64,000 bases of DNA from Rhodospirillaceae bacterium (GTDB lineage: Bacteria > Pseudomonadota > Alphaproteobacteria > Reyranellales > Reyranellaceae). The DNA is taken from NCBI GenBank assembly GCA_009772935.1, contig WOUR01000003.1, positions 1 through 64,000 of the forward strand, given 5' to 3'. The stretch's first letter is position 1; the number at the start of each line of letters is the position of its first letter. Both the position numbers and the translations under genes were made by a program. Under the pieces are notes generated by a model. The model saw nothing but the letters and a program-made list of their open reading frames with translations. It searched no databases and was not told where the DNA came from. Below are positions 1 to 7,737 of the stretch, one piece after another.

Positions 1-45
1 ATGAACATCCAGGCGATCCTTCGCCACATCGATACCTACGAACAT
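1..45 (-). CDS. IS110-family transposase, N-terminal 15 residues only
   Basis: Reading leftwards from the ATG at 45-43 gives MFVGIDVAKDRLDVH. This matches the start of IS110 transposases, where the Asp in GIDVAKD is the first acid of the RuvC-like DEDD catalytic site. These enzymes act with a structured RNA from the element's own non-coding end. A Shine-Dalgarno-like GGGAG lies upstream (plus-strand ctccc just right of the start). The frame is open to the window edge, so completeness cannot be judged. The plus-strand open frame over the same bases is a shadow. Confidence 0.75.
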   Translation of the reverse strand, partial: MFVGIDVAKDRLDVH

Positions 46-228
46 GGATCTTGGCTCCCATCCTTGCGCATGCGGGCTCGCGGTTCGGCCCAGGCGACCG
101 TTCGGGATCACAAAATCAACGGTGGAGGCGCCGAGCTCAGGAACGGGCTTGTCGGCCCCAGGAGCCTCCGGGCTCTCCACCGGTACCGCGCCCGCAACTC
201 TACGACGGCGCGGCCGTCCCTTGATACA
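46..228 (-). ncRNA. Candidate IS110 bridge RNA region
   Basis: In the IS110 group the non-coding segment upstream of the transposase encodes the bridge RNA that pairs with target and donor DNA. Here that segment is about 183 bases, close to the size of the known example from IS621. It contains an outer stem ggtggag (121-127) with ctccacc (175-181) and an inner hairpin agcc (163-166) with ggct (171-174), plus other GC-rich short inversions. Transcription would run leftwards into the transposase. The assignment rests on family knowledge and these stems only; ends and guide loops were not determined. Confidence 0.35.
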
Positions 229-330
229 AGGAGCGGCCGCAGGCTGCGTCTCGAAGGATGGGCAGCAAACTCGGTGCTCGTGCCCATGCTTCGAGACGGC
301 TGCTCTGCAGCCTCCTCAGCATGAGGTTGG
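229..330. repeat. Palindromic intergenic repeat, truncated copy 1
   Basis: Begins aggagcggccgcagg, passes through cgtctcgaaggatg and its mirrored arm catgcttcgagacg, and ends ctcctcagcatgaggttgg. It matches the reverse complement of 7738-7856 apart from a divergent centre. The outer CCTCATCCTG part of its left arm is missing at the inferred IS110 junction. Similar two-armed CCTCA-N3-TGAGG repeats are common between genes in alphaproteobacteria. Confidence 0.75.
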
Positions 331-558
331 TGGTTTGATTCCAGCTTGTTCGGAAAGACCCTCGAGTTCAGGCGCGCTCCAACGAAGCCGGCTCGTGCCC
401 CGGGCGGAGCCGAGGTTGCCCAGGACGTCCGTGCACGGATCCTGCGATATCCAGGCCGCCGAAAACCGGGAATCTCGCGCCGGGGCTTTTTTCGTTTCGT
501 CTGATTCGTTTATTTCGAATATTTCGTTTGTGGACGAATTCCCTTTGGAATCAATCCT
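331..558. other. Non-coding stretch
   Basis: No credible gene on either strand. It ends in an AT-rich block with TTCGTTTATTTCG at 505-517, a 13-base string that recurs at 28489-28501. A T6 run at about 488-493 follows GC-rich sequence, but no convincing terminator stem could be built. Confidence 0.5.
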
Positions 559-972
559 TTAGGCGAAGATCCTCCGCGCAACGATCACCAGCAGTGCGAT
601 GGACGCGACGAGGATGACGAGGAGCGTGACGACGATGCCGGCGGCCCGCCCCGGATTGACGGCGGTCGTCCTGGCGAGGCCGAAGGCGTGGGCCAGGCGG
701 GCCACGATGAAGCCGATGCCCAGCGCATGGACCAGCACCCGGGAGCCGCCGCAGATCTCCAGCAGGGCCAGCAGGATCAGCACCAGCGCTGCATATTCGG
801 CGAAATTCCCGAAGACGCGGCTCATCCGGCTCATGTCGGCATCGCCGCCATCGCCGATGCTGACCTGGCTCCGCTGTCGCTGACGGATCACCAGCGCCGC
901 GAGTAGCACGCAGAGGAAGCCAGTCAAGGCGGCGTAGAAAGCGGTGACGAACGGCAGGGCCGGCATTGCCAT
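559..972 (-). CDS. MAPEG family membrane protein
   Basis: 137 residues with four predicted membrane segments (about 7-30, 59-76, 80-100, 112-135). The loop reading RVFGNFAEY at 52-60 is the Arg...Asn-Phe-x-Glu-Tyr signature of MAPEG proteins (membrane-associated proteins in eicosanoid and glutathione metabolism). Bacterial members are poorly characterised, with glutathione-dependent detoxification suspected. The ATG at 972 is chosen because GGAG lies upstream. It sits only 11 bases after the methyltransferase stop, so the two are probably co-transcribed. A longer reading through to 1701 in this frame is a shadow of the methyltransferase gene. Confidence 0.8.
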   Translation of the reverse strand: MAMPALPFVTAFYAALTGFLCVLLAALVIRQRQRSQVSIGDGGDADMSRMSRVFGNFAEYAALVLILLALLEICGGSRVLVHALGIGFIVARLAHAFGLARTTAVNPGRAAGIVVTLLVILVASIALLVIVARRIFA

Positions 973-983
973 GGGTTTATCTC

Positions 984-1667
984 CTAGGGAGCGCGCACGA
1001 AACGGAACAGGACCTTGTCCTGGCTGTAGTAGCGCAGCTGGTCCACGACCTTCGGAAAATATTCGCTGCCCACCGTGACCGGCATGAAGGCGTCGAGGTC
1101 GAGGGGGCGCACGCCGACATGGAAGCCCGCATCGCTGAACGCCTTGGCGACATCGTCGAGTGAATGGTCGTGGAGCGGAATCGACGAGGTTTCCGCGATA
1201 AGCTTGCGCCAGTGCGACCAGACGGCGCTGTCCTTGTGGCAGCCCATGGCCGCGACATAGGTGCCGCCCGGCTTCAGGGCCGCCTTGATGTCGGCGGCGT
1301 GCGCAGCCAGGTCGGGCAGCAGGTAGAGGACCTCGTGGCTGAAGGCGAAGTCGAACGTCCGGCCGAGCGCGGCCGCGCTCTCGCCGACCTCGTACTCGAT
1401 GGGCCGATAGCCCTTCAGCAGGTCGGCGCGCGCCACCGATTCGCGGGCGATGTCGATGCCGACCGCCGACCGGAAGGGGTGGCGGTCGTAGAGCATCCGC
1501 AGGAAGCCACCCTGGTTGCAGCCATAGTCCAGGATGGTCGACTGGCGGAGATCCTCGTAGATCGAAACGTCGATCATGCGCCGCCAGATCGGCGCATGGG
1601 CGGCACCCATCGCCTCCTCGTCGGCGGCGTTGCGGTTCCAGGTCCGGATGATGGAAGACCGTTGCAT
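984..1667 (-). CDS. Class I SAM-dependent methyltransferase
   Basis: 227 residues. Motif I reads LDYGCNQGG at 46-54, followed by the acidic AVGIDIAR strand and a motif IV-like FDFAFSHEVLYLL, the usual Rossmann-type order of small-molecule methyltransferases. The substrate cannot be deduced. Its stop lies 11 bases before the MAPEG start and upstream comes the MATE pump gene, so 3094-559 may be one unit with detoxification flavour (inference). Confidence 0.8.
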   Translation of the reverse strand: MQRSSIIRTWNRNAADEEAMGAAHAPIWRRMIDVSIYEDLRQSTILDYGCNQGGFLRMLYDRHPFRSAVGIDIARESVARADLLKGYRPIEYEVGESAAALGRTFDFAFSHEVLYLLPDLAAHAADIKAALKPGGTYVAAMGCHKDSAVWSHWRKLIAETSSIPLHDHSLDDVAKAFSDAGFHVGVRPLDLDAFMPVTVGSEYFPKVVDQLRYYSQDKVLFRFVRAP

Positions 1668-1723
1668 CGCTTCCTCCCTCGGAAAGAAGCGAGCCTATCA
1701 TGCCATTGTTACGCTAGCCCGCA

Positions 1724-3094
1724 TCAAGCCCGGCCGCGCCACGGGTGCACGAGTAGGGGCCCCGCAATCAGGCTGCCGAAGGTGACGATGCCGACGGCGA
1801 TCGCGACGAAGACGCCCGGCAAGCCCCAGCCGAGATGCTCGATGGCGAACCAGCCGCCCAGCGACGCCACGAAGAGGCGCGCCACGCCGGCGGCGAACGG
1901 CGCCTTCATGCGGCCCGCCCCCTGGCTCGCGAAGGAGAGCGTCATGCCGATGCCGAACACGAAGTAGAAGGGCGAGACGCGCGTGACATAGGCCACGGTC
2001 GCCGCCACCACCTCGGGGTCGTCGGTGAAGAGCCGGGCCCAGCCCTCGGGGAACAGCGCCACGGCCCAGCCGAAGGCGCCGATGCCGAGACCGGCGACCA
2101 GGCTGCCGATCCAGGCGGCCCGGACCGCCCGCCGCCAGTCGTTGGCGCCGGCGGCGACGCCCACGATCGTCGTGAGACCCGAGCCGATGCCGAAGGCCAG
2201 CGGCACCAGCATGAATTCCAGCCGCACGCCGATGCCGTAGCCGGCCAGCGCGGCAATGCCGAAGCGGCCGACAAGACCCGTGACCAGCATGGCGGTGAGG
2301 TTCGCGGTGAAGGCGGAGAAGGAGGCGATCAGGCCGACGCGCAGGATCTCCCAGAACAGCCGGCCCTGCAGGGGAATGCCGGTAATCGCCGGCACGAAGC
2401 CCAGTTTGCCCCTCCACAGCGCGCGCGCCTGCAGCAGCGCCGACACCGCCGAAGTCAGCAGCGCCGAGACGGCAGGGCCGGCCATGCCCATACCCGGCCA
2501 GCCACCGATGCCCAGCGCCAGCACGTAGGAGAGCGGCACCTGGGCGATCGAGGAGACCAGCATGTAGCGGCCGGGGGTGGCCGCATCGCCGCCGCCGCGC
2601 AGCAGGGCCGAGAGGAAGAAATTGGCCCAGATGAACAGCGAGCCGGTGAACAGCACATGGGAGTAGGTGAGCGCCTTGGCGAGCGCGGCCCCTTCGCCGC
2701 CCAGCTGCCGGTAGAGCGAGGGTGCGACCGTCCAGGCGAGCAGGGTGAACAACAGCGCCAGCACCGCGCCGAGGACCAGCGCGTGCAGCACCAGCGCGCG
2801 GGCGTCTGCGGTGCGGCCGGCCCCCACGGTCCGGGCCATGGCGGCCGCCACGCCGCCGCCCATGCCGCCGGCCGCCATCATGGTCATCATCATCATGAGT
2901 GGGAAGACGAGCGCGAAGCCCGCCAATGCATCGGTCCCCAGCCGTCCGAAGATGAAGGTCTCGGCGATGGCCACGAAGGTCTGGACGATCATGACCGTCG
3001 TGGTCGGGGCCGACAGCTTCCAAAGGCTCTTGCCGATGGGCGCGGTGAGGAGGGGGTGGGACAGAGGCGGCTCCGAGTACGTGTATATACACAT
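1724..3094 (-). CDS. MATE family efflux transporter
   Basis: About 456 residues from the ATG at 3094 with roughly twelve hydrophobic segments in two related halves, typical of MATE cation-coupled exporters of drugs and organic cations. The early region TAPIGKSLWKLSAPTT and the paired LL-rich helices fit the NorM/DinF group. An upstream GTG at 3118 keeps the frame but lacks a ribosome site, so ATG 3094 is preferred. A perfect palindrome GTGTATATACAC (3081-3092) directly overlaps the start region and may be an operator. The substrate is unknown. Confidence 0.85.
   Translation of the reverse strand: MCIYTYSEPPLSHPLLTAPIGKSLWKLSAPTTTVMIVQTFVAIAETFIFGRLGTDALAGFALVFPLMMMMTMMAAGGMGGGVAAAMARTVGAGRTADARALVLHALVLGAVLALLFTLLAWTVAPSLYRQLGGEGAALAKALTYSHVLFTGSLFIWANFFLSALLRGGGDAATPGRYMLVSSIAQVPLSYVLALGIGGWPGMGMAGPAVSALLTSAVSALLQARALWRGKLGFVPAITGIPLQGRLFWEILRVGLIASFSAFTANLTAMLVTGLVGRFGIAALAGYGIGVRLEFMLVPLAFGIGSGLTTIVGVAAGANDWRRAVRAAWIGSLVAGLGIGAFGWAVALFPEGWARLFTDDPEVVAATVAYVTRVSPFYFVFGIGMTLSFASQGAGRMKAPFAAGVARLFVASLGGWFAIEHLGWGLPGVFVAIAVGIVTFGSLIAGPLLVHPWRGRA
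3081..3092. promoter_or_regulatory. 12-base perfect palindrome, possible operator
   Basis: GTGTATATACAC overlaps the first codons of the MATE gene and lies about 60 bases upstream of the divergent cupin gene. Its core TGTATATACA resembles operators of some GntR-family repressors such as HutC. No regulator gene is adjacent, so this is a suggestion only. Confidence 0.25.
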
Positions 3095-3153
3095 TATCAG
3101 GCCGCGCCCTCGTGTCACCTTACAAACGCTGAGGGAGGCATTAGCTTTCGTCC

Positions 3154-3453
3154 ATGACCCAGCAGTCGGAACGCCCCCTCGCCAAGCCCTCGGTCCAGGT
3201 CGAGAACGACCGCGTCATCGTGACGGAATGGCGGTTCCCGCCAGGCGGCCACACCGGCTGGCACCGCCACGATCACGACTACGTCGTGGTGCCCATCACC
3301 ACGGGCGAACTGCACATTTTCGACGGCAAGGCGACGGTACCGGCGCCGCTGCGGGCCGGCGTCTCCTATTCGCGCCAGACCGGGGTCGAGCACGACGTCA
3401 TAAATCCCAATGATTTCGAGTTCGTTTTCGTCGAGATCGAGGTCAAGGCCTGA
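3154..3453 (+). CDS. Small cupin-domain protein
   Basis: 99 residues forming one beta-barrel cupin domain. Metal-ligand-type residues are seen in GHTGWHRHDHDYV (several His), a conserved turn PAPLRAGVSYSR, and a later His in GVEHDVIN, matching cupin motifs 1 and 2. Single-domain cupins serve as small isomerases, dioxygenases or sensors; nothing here narrows the function. It is transcribed away from the MATE gene across a short shared promoter region. GAGGGAGG at 3131-3138 is further from the start than usual. Confidence 0.75.
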   Translation: MTQQSERPLAKPSVQVENDRVIVTEWRFPPGGHTGWHRHDHDYVVVPITTGELHIFDGKATVPAPLRAGVSYSRQTGVEHDVINPNDFEFVFVEIEVKA

Positions 3454-3604
3454 TGCTGCCGCCGGGCTGCCCCGCGCCCGGTCGCATTGACTTGCCCATC
3501 CGTAAGGATCATATGGGGTCCGCCCAGCGGTCCGGCTCGATTCTCGAGCCTTATGAGACTGCTCCAAGTCCAGCGGAAAGAATGGACTAAACTACGGAAA
3601 TTAA

Positions 3605-5134
3605 ATGAGTTTTGAGAGTTTGGGGCTGAGCGCCCCGGTACTGCAGGCGGTGGCCGAGAAGGGCTACACGACGCCTACCCTCATCCAGGAAAAGGCCATC
3701 CCCATCTGCCTGATGGGTCGCGATGTCCTCGGATGCGCCCAGACGGGCACCGGCAAGACCGCCTCCTTCGTCCTCCCGATGATCGACATTCTCTCGGAAG
3801 GCCGCGCCAAGGCGCGCATGCCGCGCTCGCTCATCCTGGAGCCGACGCGCGAACTGGCCGCCCAGGTGGCCGAGAATTTCGAAATCTACGGCAAGTACCA
3901 CAAGCTCAACATGGCGCTGCTGATCGGCGGCGTGAGCTTCCCCGACCAGGAGCGCGCGCTGGAGCGCGGCGCCGACGTCCTGATCGCCACGCCCGGCCGG
4001 CTGCTCGACCATTTCGAGCGCGGCGGCATCCTGCTGAACGACGTGAAGATCCTGGTGATCGACGAAGCCGACCGCATGCTTGACATGGGCTTCATCCCCG
4101 ACGTCGAGCGCATCGTCGCCACCCTGCCGCCGCTGCGCCAGACCCTGTTCTTCTCCGCGACCATGCCGCCGGAGATCAAGCGCCTGGCCGACCGTTTCCT
4201 GAGCAACCCGAAGGAAGTCACCGTTGCCCCGCCGGCCTCCGCTTCCAAGAACATCGTGCAGGGCCTCGCGGTCGTGCCGGAAGAGGACAAGCGCGAGGCG
4301 CTGCGGGCCCTGATCAAGGAACAGGACATCAAGAACGCTATCGTCTTCTGCAACCGCAAGAAGGACGTGGCGATCCTGCAGGGCTCGCTGAAGAAGCACG
4401 GCTTCAACGCCGGCGCGCTGCATGGCGACATGAGCCAGCCCGCGCGCATGGAGACGCTGGAGAAGTTCAAGCAGGGCGAGATCCAGATCCTTGTCGCCTC
4501 CGACGTCGCCGCCCGCGGCCTCGACATCGTGGCGATGAGCCACGTGTTCAACTTCGATGTCCCGTTCTCGCCCGAGGACTACGTCCATCGCATTGGCCGC
4601 ACGGGGCGCGCCGGCAATACCGGTCATTCCTTCACCCTGGCGTCGCCCGATGAGGGCGGCCTGGTCGAGGCGATCGAGAAGCTGATCGGCACGGAAATCC
4701 CGCGCGTCGAGGTTCCGGGCATCGAGACCGTGGCCTTCGAGGCGTCCGATGGACGCCGTCGCGGCCGCGGCCGCGGACGGGGCGGTTCGAGCAGCAGCAG
4801 TCGTAGCCGCAGCTCCAGCAGCCGTCCGCCGCGCGAGCCGCGTCCCGAGGCCGAGGCGCGTCCCGAGCGTGAGGCTCGCCCCGAGCGGGAAGCCCGTCCG
4901 GAACGTGAAGCACGCGCGCCACGTGAGCCGCGGGCCGAGCGTCCTCCTCGCCAGCCGCGTCCTGAGCGCGAGCCGCGTCCCGAGCGGGAGGCACGGCCGC
5001 CGCGTGAGCGCCGCCCGGAAAGGTCTGATCGTGCAGACCGGCCGCGCCAGGACCGTCGTGAACGGGACGATACGCCGGCGCCGATGGGCCTCGGCGATCA
5101 CGTGCCGGCTTTCCTCGCCCGTCCGACGCGCTAG
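3605..5134 (+). CDS. DEAD-box ATP-dependent RNA helicase (RhlE-like)
   Basis: 509 residues. The Q-motif region opens with FESLGL; Walker A is AQTGTGKT (45-52), then PTREL, the box DEAD (153-156), SAT (184-186), and the second RecA domain with ARGLD and HRIGRTGR. The core ends near 370 and is followed by a basic, disordered RNA-binding tail with RGRGRGRGG, a Ser/Arg stretch and many Arg-Pro-Glu-Arg units; three tandem 18-base EARPER repeats lie at 4853-4906. Such helicases unwind RNA in ribosome assembly, decay or cold adaptation. It is followed 27 bases later by the Lrp-domain gene. Confidence 0.92.
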   Translation: MSFESLGLSAPVLQAVAEKGYTTPTLIQEKAIPICLMGRDVLGCAQTGTGKTASFVLPMIDILSEGRAKARMPRSLILEPTRELAAQVAENFEIYGKYHKLNMALLIGGVSFPDQERALERGADVLIATPGRLLDHFERGGILLNDVKILVIDEADRMLDMGFIPDVERIVATLPPLRQTLFFSATMPPEIKRLADRFLSNPKEVTVAPPASASKNIVQGLAVVPEEDKREALRALIKEQDIKNAIVFCNRKKDVAILQGSLKKHGFNAGALHGDMSQPARMETLEKFKQGEIQILVASDVAARGLDIVAMSHVFNFDVPFSPEDYVHRIGRTGRAGNTGHSFTLASPDEGGLVEAIEKLIGTEIPRVEVPGIETVAFEASDGRRRGRGRGRGGSSSSSRSRSSSSRPPREPRPEAEARPEREARPEREARPEREARAPREPRAERPPRQPRPEREPRPEREARPPRERRPERSDRADRPRQDRRERDDTPAPMGLGDHVPAFLARPTR

Positions 5135-5161
5135 AATCGCGCGTCGCGGCGGAGGGCGTTC

Positions 5162-5401
5162 ATGCAGACCATTTTCGTCATGGTGAAGTGCGAGCTCGGC
5201 AAGGCCTACGAGGTTGCCGACAATGCCGTCGCCGTCGAGCAGGTGTCGGAGGTCTATTCGACCTCTGGGCAATACGATCTCCTGATGAAGTGCTATCTCG
5301 ACGCGAAGACTGACATCGGCCATTTCGTGACGAGCCAGATCCAGACCCTGCCGGGGGTGAAGGACACGTTCACCCTGATCACCTTCAAGGCGTTTTCCTG
5401 A
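5162..5401 (+). CDS. Stand-alone Lrp/AsnC ligand-binding (RAM) domain protein
   Basis: 79 residues matching only the C-terminal effector/oligomerisation domain of Lrp/AsnC regulators (beta-alpha-beta-beta-alpha-beta; Gly at TSGQYDLLMK; end GVKDTFTLITF). The N-terminal helix-turn-helix is absent, so it cannot bind DNA itself. Such small proteins may sense amino acids or co-assemble with full-length Lrp proteins (family inference). The stop TGA at 5399-5401 overlaps the probable CTG start of the next gene. Confidence 0.85.
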   Translation: MQTIFVMVKCELGKAYEVADNAVAVEQVSEVYSTSGQYDLLMKCYLDAKTDIGHFVTSQIQTLPGVKDTFTLITFKAFS

Positions 5402-6567
5402 GCACGGCCCTTCCGCAGAAGCATCTGCCGAGGGGCGAGGACTTCCTGCTCCTCCCGCCGTCCATTCAGCCCTACGCCTATCGCAACGTCGACAAGTTGT
5501 TCGCCCATCGCGTGATCGCCAAGGGGCCGAACACGCGCGAGCTGCCGCGCGGTCGTGAAATTGCACCGGTCTATGTCGCCGCTGGCCGCGAACACGACGT
5601 CGCCTCGTTCATGGACCGCAACGTGATGGTGGGCATCCTGGTGATCCATCGCGGCAGGATCGTGCTCGAACGCTACGGCCTCGGCCTGCAGGAGCACGAT
5701 CGCTGGTCGACCATGTCGACCGTGAAGTCGATGACGGCGATGCTGGTCGGCGCGGCGGTGCAGGACGGCGCCATAAAGTCGATCGACGATCCGCTGACGG
5801 ACTACCTGCCGGCGCTCCGAGACTCGGCCTATGAAGGCGTGACCCTGCGGCACGTCATGACGATGTCGTCGGGCGTGCGCTGGACCGAGGTCTATCCCGA
5901 CCGGAACTCCGACGTGAACCGCTACTCGAAGTCGCTGGCCGACAAGCTGCCCGACGGCGTGCTGAAGCTGATGGCCTCGCTGCCGCGCGCCCATCCGCCC
6001 GGCAGCACCTTCCTCTACAATTCGGGCGACACGTTCCTGCTCGGTGCCGCCCTCACCCGTGCCATCCGCAAGCCCCTGGCCGATTACATGTCGGAGAAGG
6101 TCTGGCAGCCGGCCGGCATGGAGTGCGACGCCTTCTATACGCTCGAAAGCGACGGCGGGCAGGAGATCGGCGGCAGCCGCGCCGGCATGGTCCTGCGCGA
6201 CTTCGGCCGCTTCGCGGAGTTCGTCCGCAACGATGGTGTCATCGAGGGCACGCGCGTCCTGCCCGAGGGCTGGGTCGAGGCGGCGGCGACGCCTGCCTTC
6301 AGGGTGCCGGCGCCCTCCGTGCCCGACATCACCCATTACGGCTACAGCTGGTGGCTGGGTGACGGGGTGATGGCGGCGCTGGGCCACGCCGGTCAACGCG
6401 TTGACATCTTCCGGAGCGAAGATCTGGTGGTGGTGACACTTGCCGCCCTGCCGCAGCCGCCCTATGTGCCCGCCACCGACCACGATCGCCGCGCGGAGAT
6501 CGTTACCTTCACGCAGGCGGTGAGGGCGGCCTGCGCGGCACCCAACCGAGAGAGCCGACCCGCATGA
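5398..6567 (+). CDS. Serine hydrolase, beta-lactamase/class C-like fold; probable CTG start
   Basis: The serine beta-lactamase-like fold is shown by the SxxK motif STVK (residues 107-110 counted from 5398), a YNSGD segment (Tyr-x-Asn equivalent) and HAGQR as the third motif. Probable roles are peptidase or esterase. The only ATG/GTG/TTG in frame is TTG 5497, which has no ribosome site, yet coding-like sequence (PRGEDFLLLPPSIQPYAYR) continues upstream to CTG 5398. That CTG overlaps the preceding stop as CTGA and has AAGG just upstream, so a 389-residue product is favoured; the shorter form has 356. The stop overlaps the next gene as ATGA. Confidence 0.75.
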   Translation: MSTALPQKHLPRGEDFLLLPPSIQPYAYRNVDKLFAHRVIAKGPNTRELPRGREIAPVYVAAGREHDVASFMDRNVMVGILVIHRGRIVLERYGLGLQEHDRWSTMSTVKSMTAMLVGAAVQDGAIKSIDDPLTDYLPALRDSAYEGVTLRHVMTMSSGVRWTEVYPDRNSDVNRYSKSLADKLPDGVLKLMASLPRAHPPGSTFLYNSGDTFLLGAALTRAIRKPLADYMSEKVWQPAGMECDAFYTLESDGGQEIGGSRAGMVLRDFGRFAEFVRNDGVIEGTRVLPEGWVEAAATPAFRVPAPSVPDITHYGYSWWLGDGVMAALGHAGQRVDIFRSEDLVVVTLAALPQPPYVPATDHDRRAEIVTFTQAVRAACAAPNRESRPA

Positions 6568-7094
6568 CGACGACGCCCGCCAAGAAACTCGAACTGCTCG
6601 TCGAGCGGATCGTGATGGGCAGCCGCTGGCTGCAGGCGCCGCTCTACATCGGCCTGGTCGCCGTGCTGGGCGTGGTGGTCGTGAAGTTCCCCTTCAAGAT
6701 CTGGGAACTCGTGCGCAAGGCGGTGAGCGCGGAGGAAGCGGATCTCGTGCTGGCGGTGCTGTCGCTGGTCGACCTGATCATGGTCGCCAATCTCGTCGTG
6801 ATGGTCATCATCTCCGGCTACGAGAACTTCGTCAGTCACATCGACGTCGACAACACACGCGACAGGCTCGCCTGGTTCGGCAAGCTCGATGCCGGCTCGC
6901 TGAAGATCAAGCTCGCGAGTTCGATCGTGGCGATCTCGTCTATCCACCTGCTGCAGCGCTTCCTCGAGGCCGGCGACTACGACAACGGCAAGCTCTATGC
7001 GCTGGTGGTCATGCACATGGCATTCGTGGTGTCGGCGCTGCTGCTGACCTATATCGACAAGATCGCTTCCGACAAGAAGGCCGGCGGGCATTGA
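6564..7094 (+). CDS. UPF0114 (YqhA-like) membrane protein
   Basis: 176 residues with about four hydrophobic segments. Features of the UPF0114/TIGR00645 family are visible: an N-terminal LELLVERIVMGSRWLQAPLY, the central DLIMVANLVVMVIISGYENF, and SIVAISSIHLLQ. Function is unknown; the family is inner-membrane. Start ATG 6564 overlaps the upstream TGA, and its own stop overlaps the TTG start of the next gene, so 5162-7705 is probably one operon. Confidence 0.88.
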   Translation: MTTTPAKKLELLVERIVMGSRWLQAPLYIGLVAVLGVVVVKFPFKIWELVRKAVSAEEADLVLAVLSLVDLIMVANLVVMVIISGYENFVSHIDVDNTRDRLAWFGKLDAGSLKIKLASSIVAISSIHLLQRFLEAGDYDNGKLYALVVMHMAFVVSALLLTYIDKIASDKKAGGH

Positions 7095-7705
7095 GCCGCG
7101 GTGGCACGGCGGCGCTCGCCATCTGGGTCGACATCGATCCGGCCGACGACACTCTCTTCGAGCACTGGCATAGCCGCGAGCATCTCGAGGAGCGCGTCTC
7201 GTGTCCTGGCTGGCTGCGCGGCAGCCGCTTCAGCTGCGTGACGCGGCCCGGTCGCCACCTGTTGTTCTACGACGCCGAGACGGTCTCTGCCTTCGAGAGC
7301 GAGACCTATTACGCGCGGCTGCGCAACCCCAGCGAGATGAGCCGCGCCATCTTCCCGAAGTTCCGCAACACCTCGCGCACCGTCTGTGCGGTCGAGCAGC
7401 GCTGGGGCGAGGGGATCGGCGCGGCTGTCCTGACCTTGCGCATGAAGGGCAGCAACGTGGCACCCTTCGACAGGCTGGCCTCGCTGGAGACCGCCCGCGT
7501 CGACCTGCTCACCGGGCGCGCCAATGTCGGTCAGGCACCCACCGCCGAGAAGGACCTGCGCGGCGCGCCCGACCTGCAGGTCGAGCGGGCCCTGGTCGCT
7601 TTCTTCTGGTCGGTCGAAGCCGCCCAGGCCGCCCGCGACCGCCACGCCCCCGAAGGCGAAGTCTTCGCCCTGCGCCATACCGTGTCGAAAAGCGATCTCG
7701 TCTAG
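7091..7705 (+). CDS. Uncharacterised alpha/beta-barrel-type protein, TTG start
   Basis: 204 residues, not assigned to a named family. The repeated pattern of a short beta strand, a FEHWHSREHLEERV helix and the FWSVEAAQAARDRH helix resembles dimeric alpha/beta-barrel (EthD/DUF4286-like) proteins with two related halves. The TTG start overlaps the UPF0114 stop as TTGA, suggesting translational coupling. No signal peptide or membrane segment. A palindromic repeat follows immediately. Confidence 0.6.
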   Translation: MSRGGTAALAIWVDIDPADDTLFEHWHSREHLEERVSCPGWLRGSRFSCVTRPGRHLLFYDAETVSAFESETYYARLRNPSEMSRAIFPKFRNTSRTVCAVEQRWGEGIGAAVLTLRMKGSNVAPFDRLASLETARVDLLTGRANVGQAPTAEKDLRGAPDLQVERALVAFFWSVEAAQAARDRHAPEGEVFALRHTVSKSDLV

Positions 7706-7737
7706 AGCCTTTCTGAGTCTGATAGAATCACTACCCT

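Larger units (their letters stand above)
1..228 (-). mobile_element. Left end of an IS110-family insertion sequence (partial)
   Basis: The minus strand carries the first 15 codons of an IS110-type transposase (start at 45), preceded by about 183 bases of non-coding, hairpin-rich sequence. At about 229 the sequence becomes a palindromic intergenic repeat that also occurs, inverted and complete, at 7738-7856; the copy here lacks its outer arm, as expected if the element inserted into it. The boundary at 228/229 is inferred from where the two repeat copies stop matching. The rest of the element lies outside the window. Confidence 0.6.

Noticed and set aside
450-500. Terminator before the T6 run at about 488-493
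   Set aside because: The available stem is only about four base pairs with a bulge.
559-1701. A 380-codon fusion of methyltransferase and MAPEG protein
   Set aside because: The first two thirds are out of frame with the methyltransferase; two separate genes with proper starts fit better.
4853-4906. Three tandem 18-base repeats as a repeat array
   Set aside because: They encode the EARPER units of the helicase tail and are ordinary low-complexity coding sequence.
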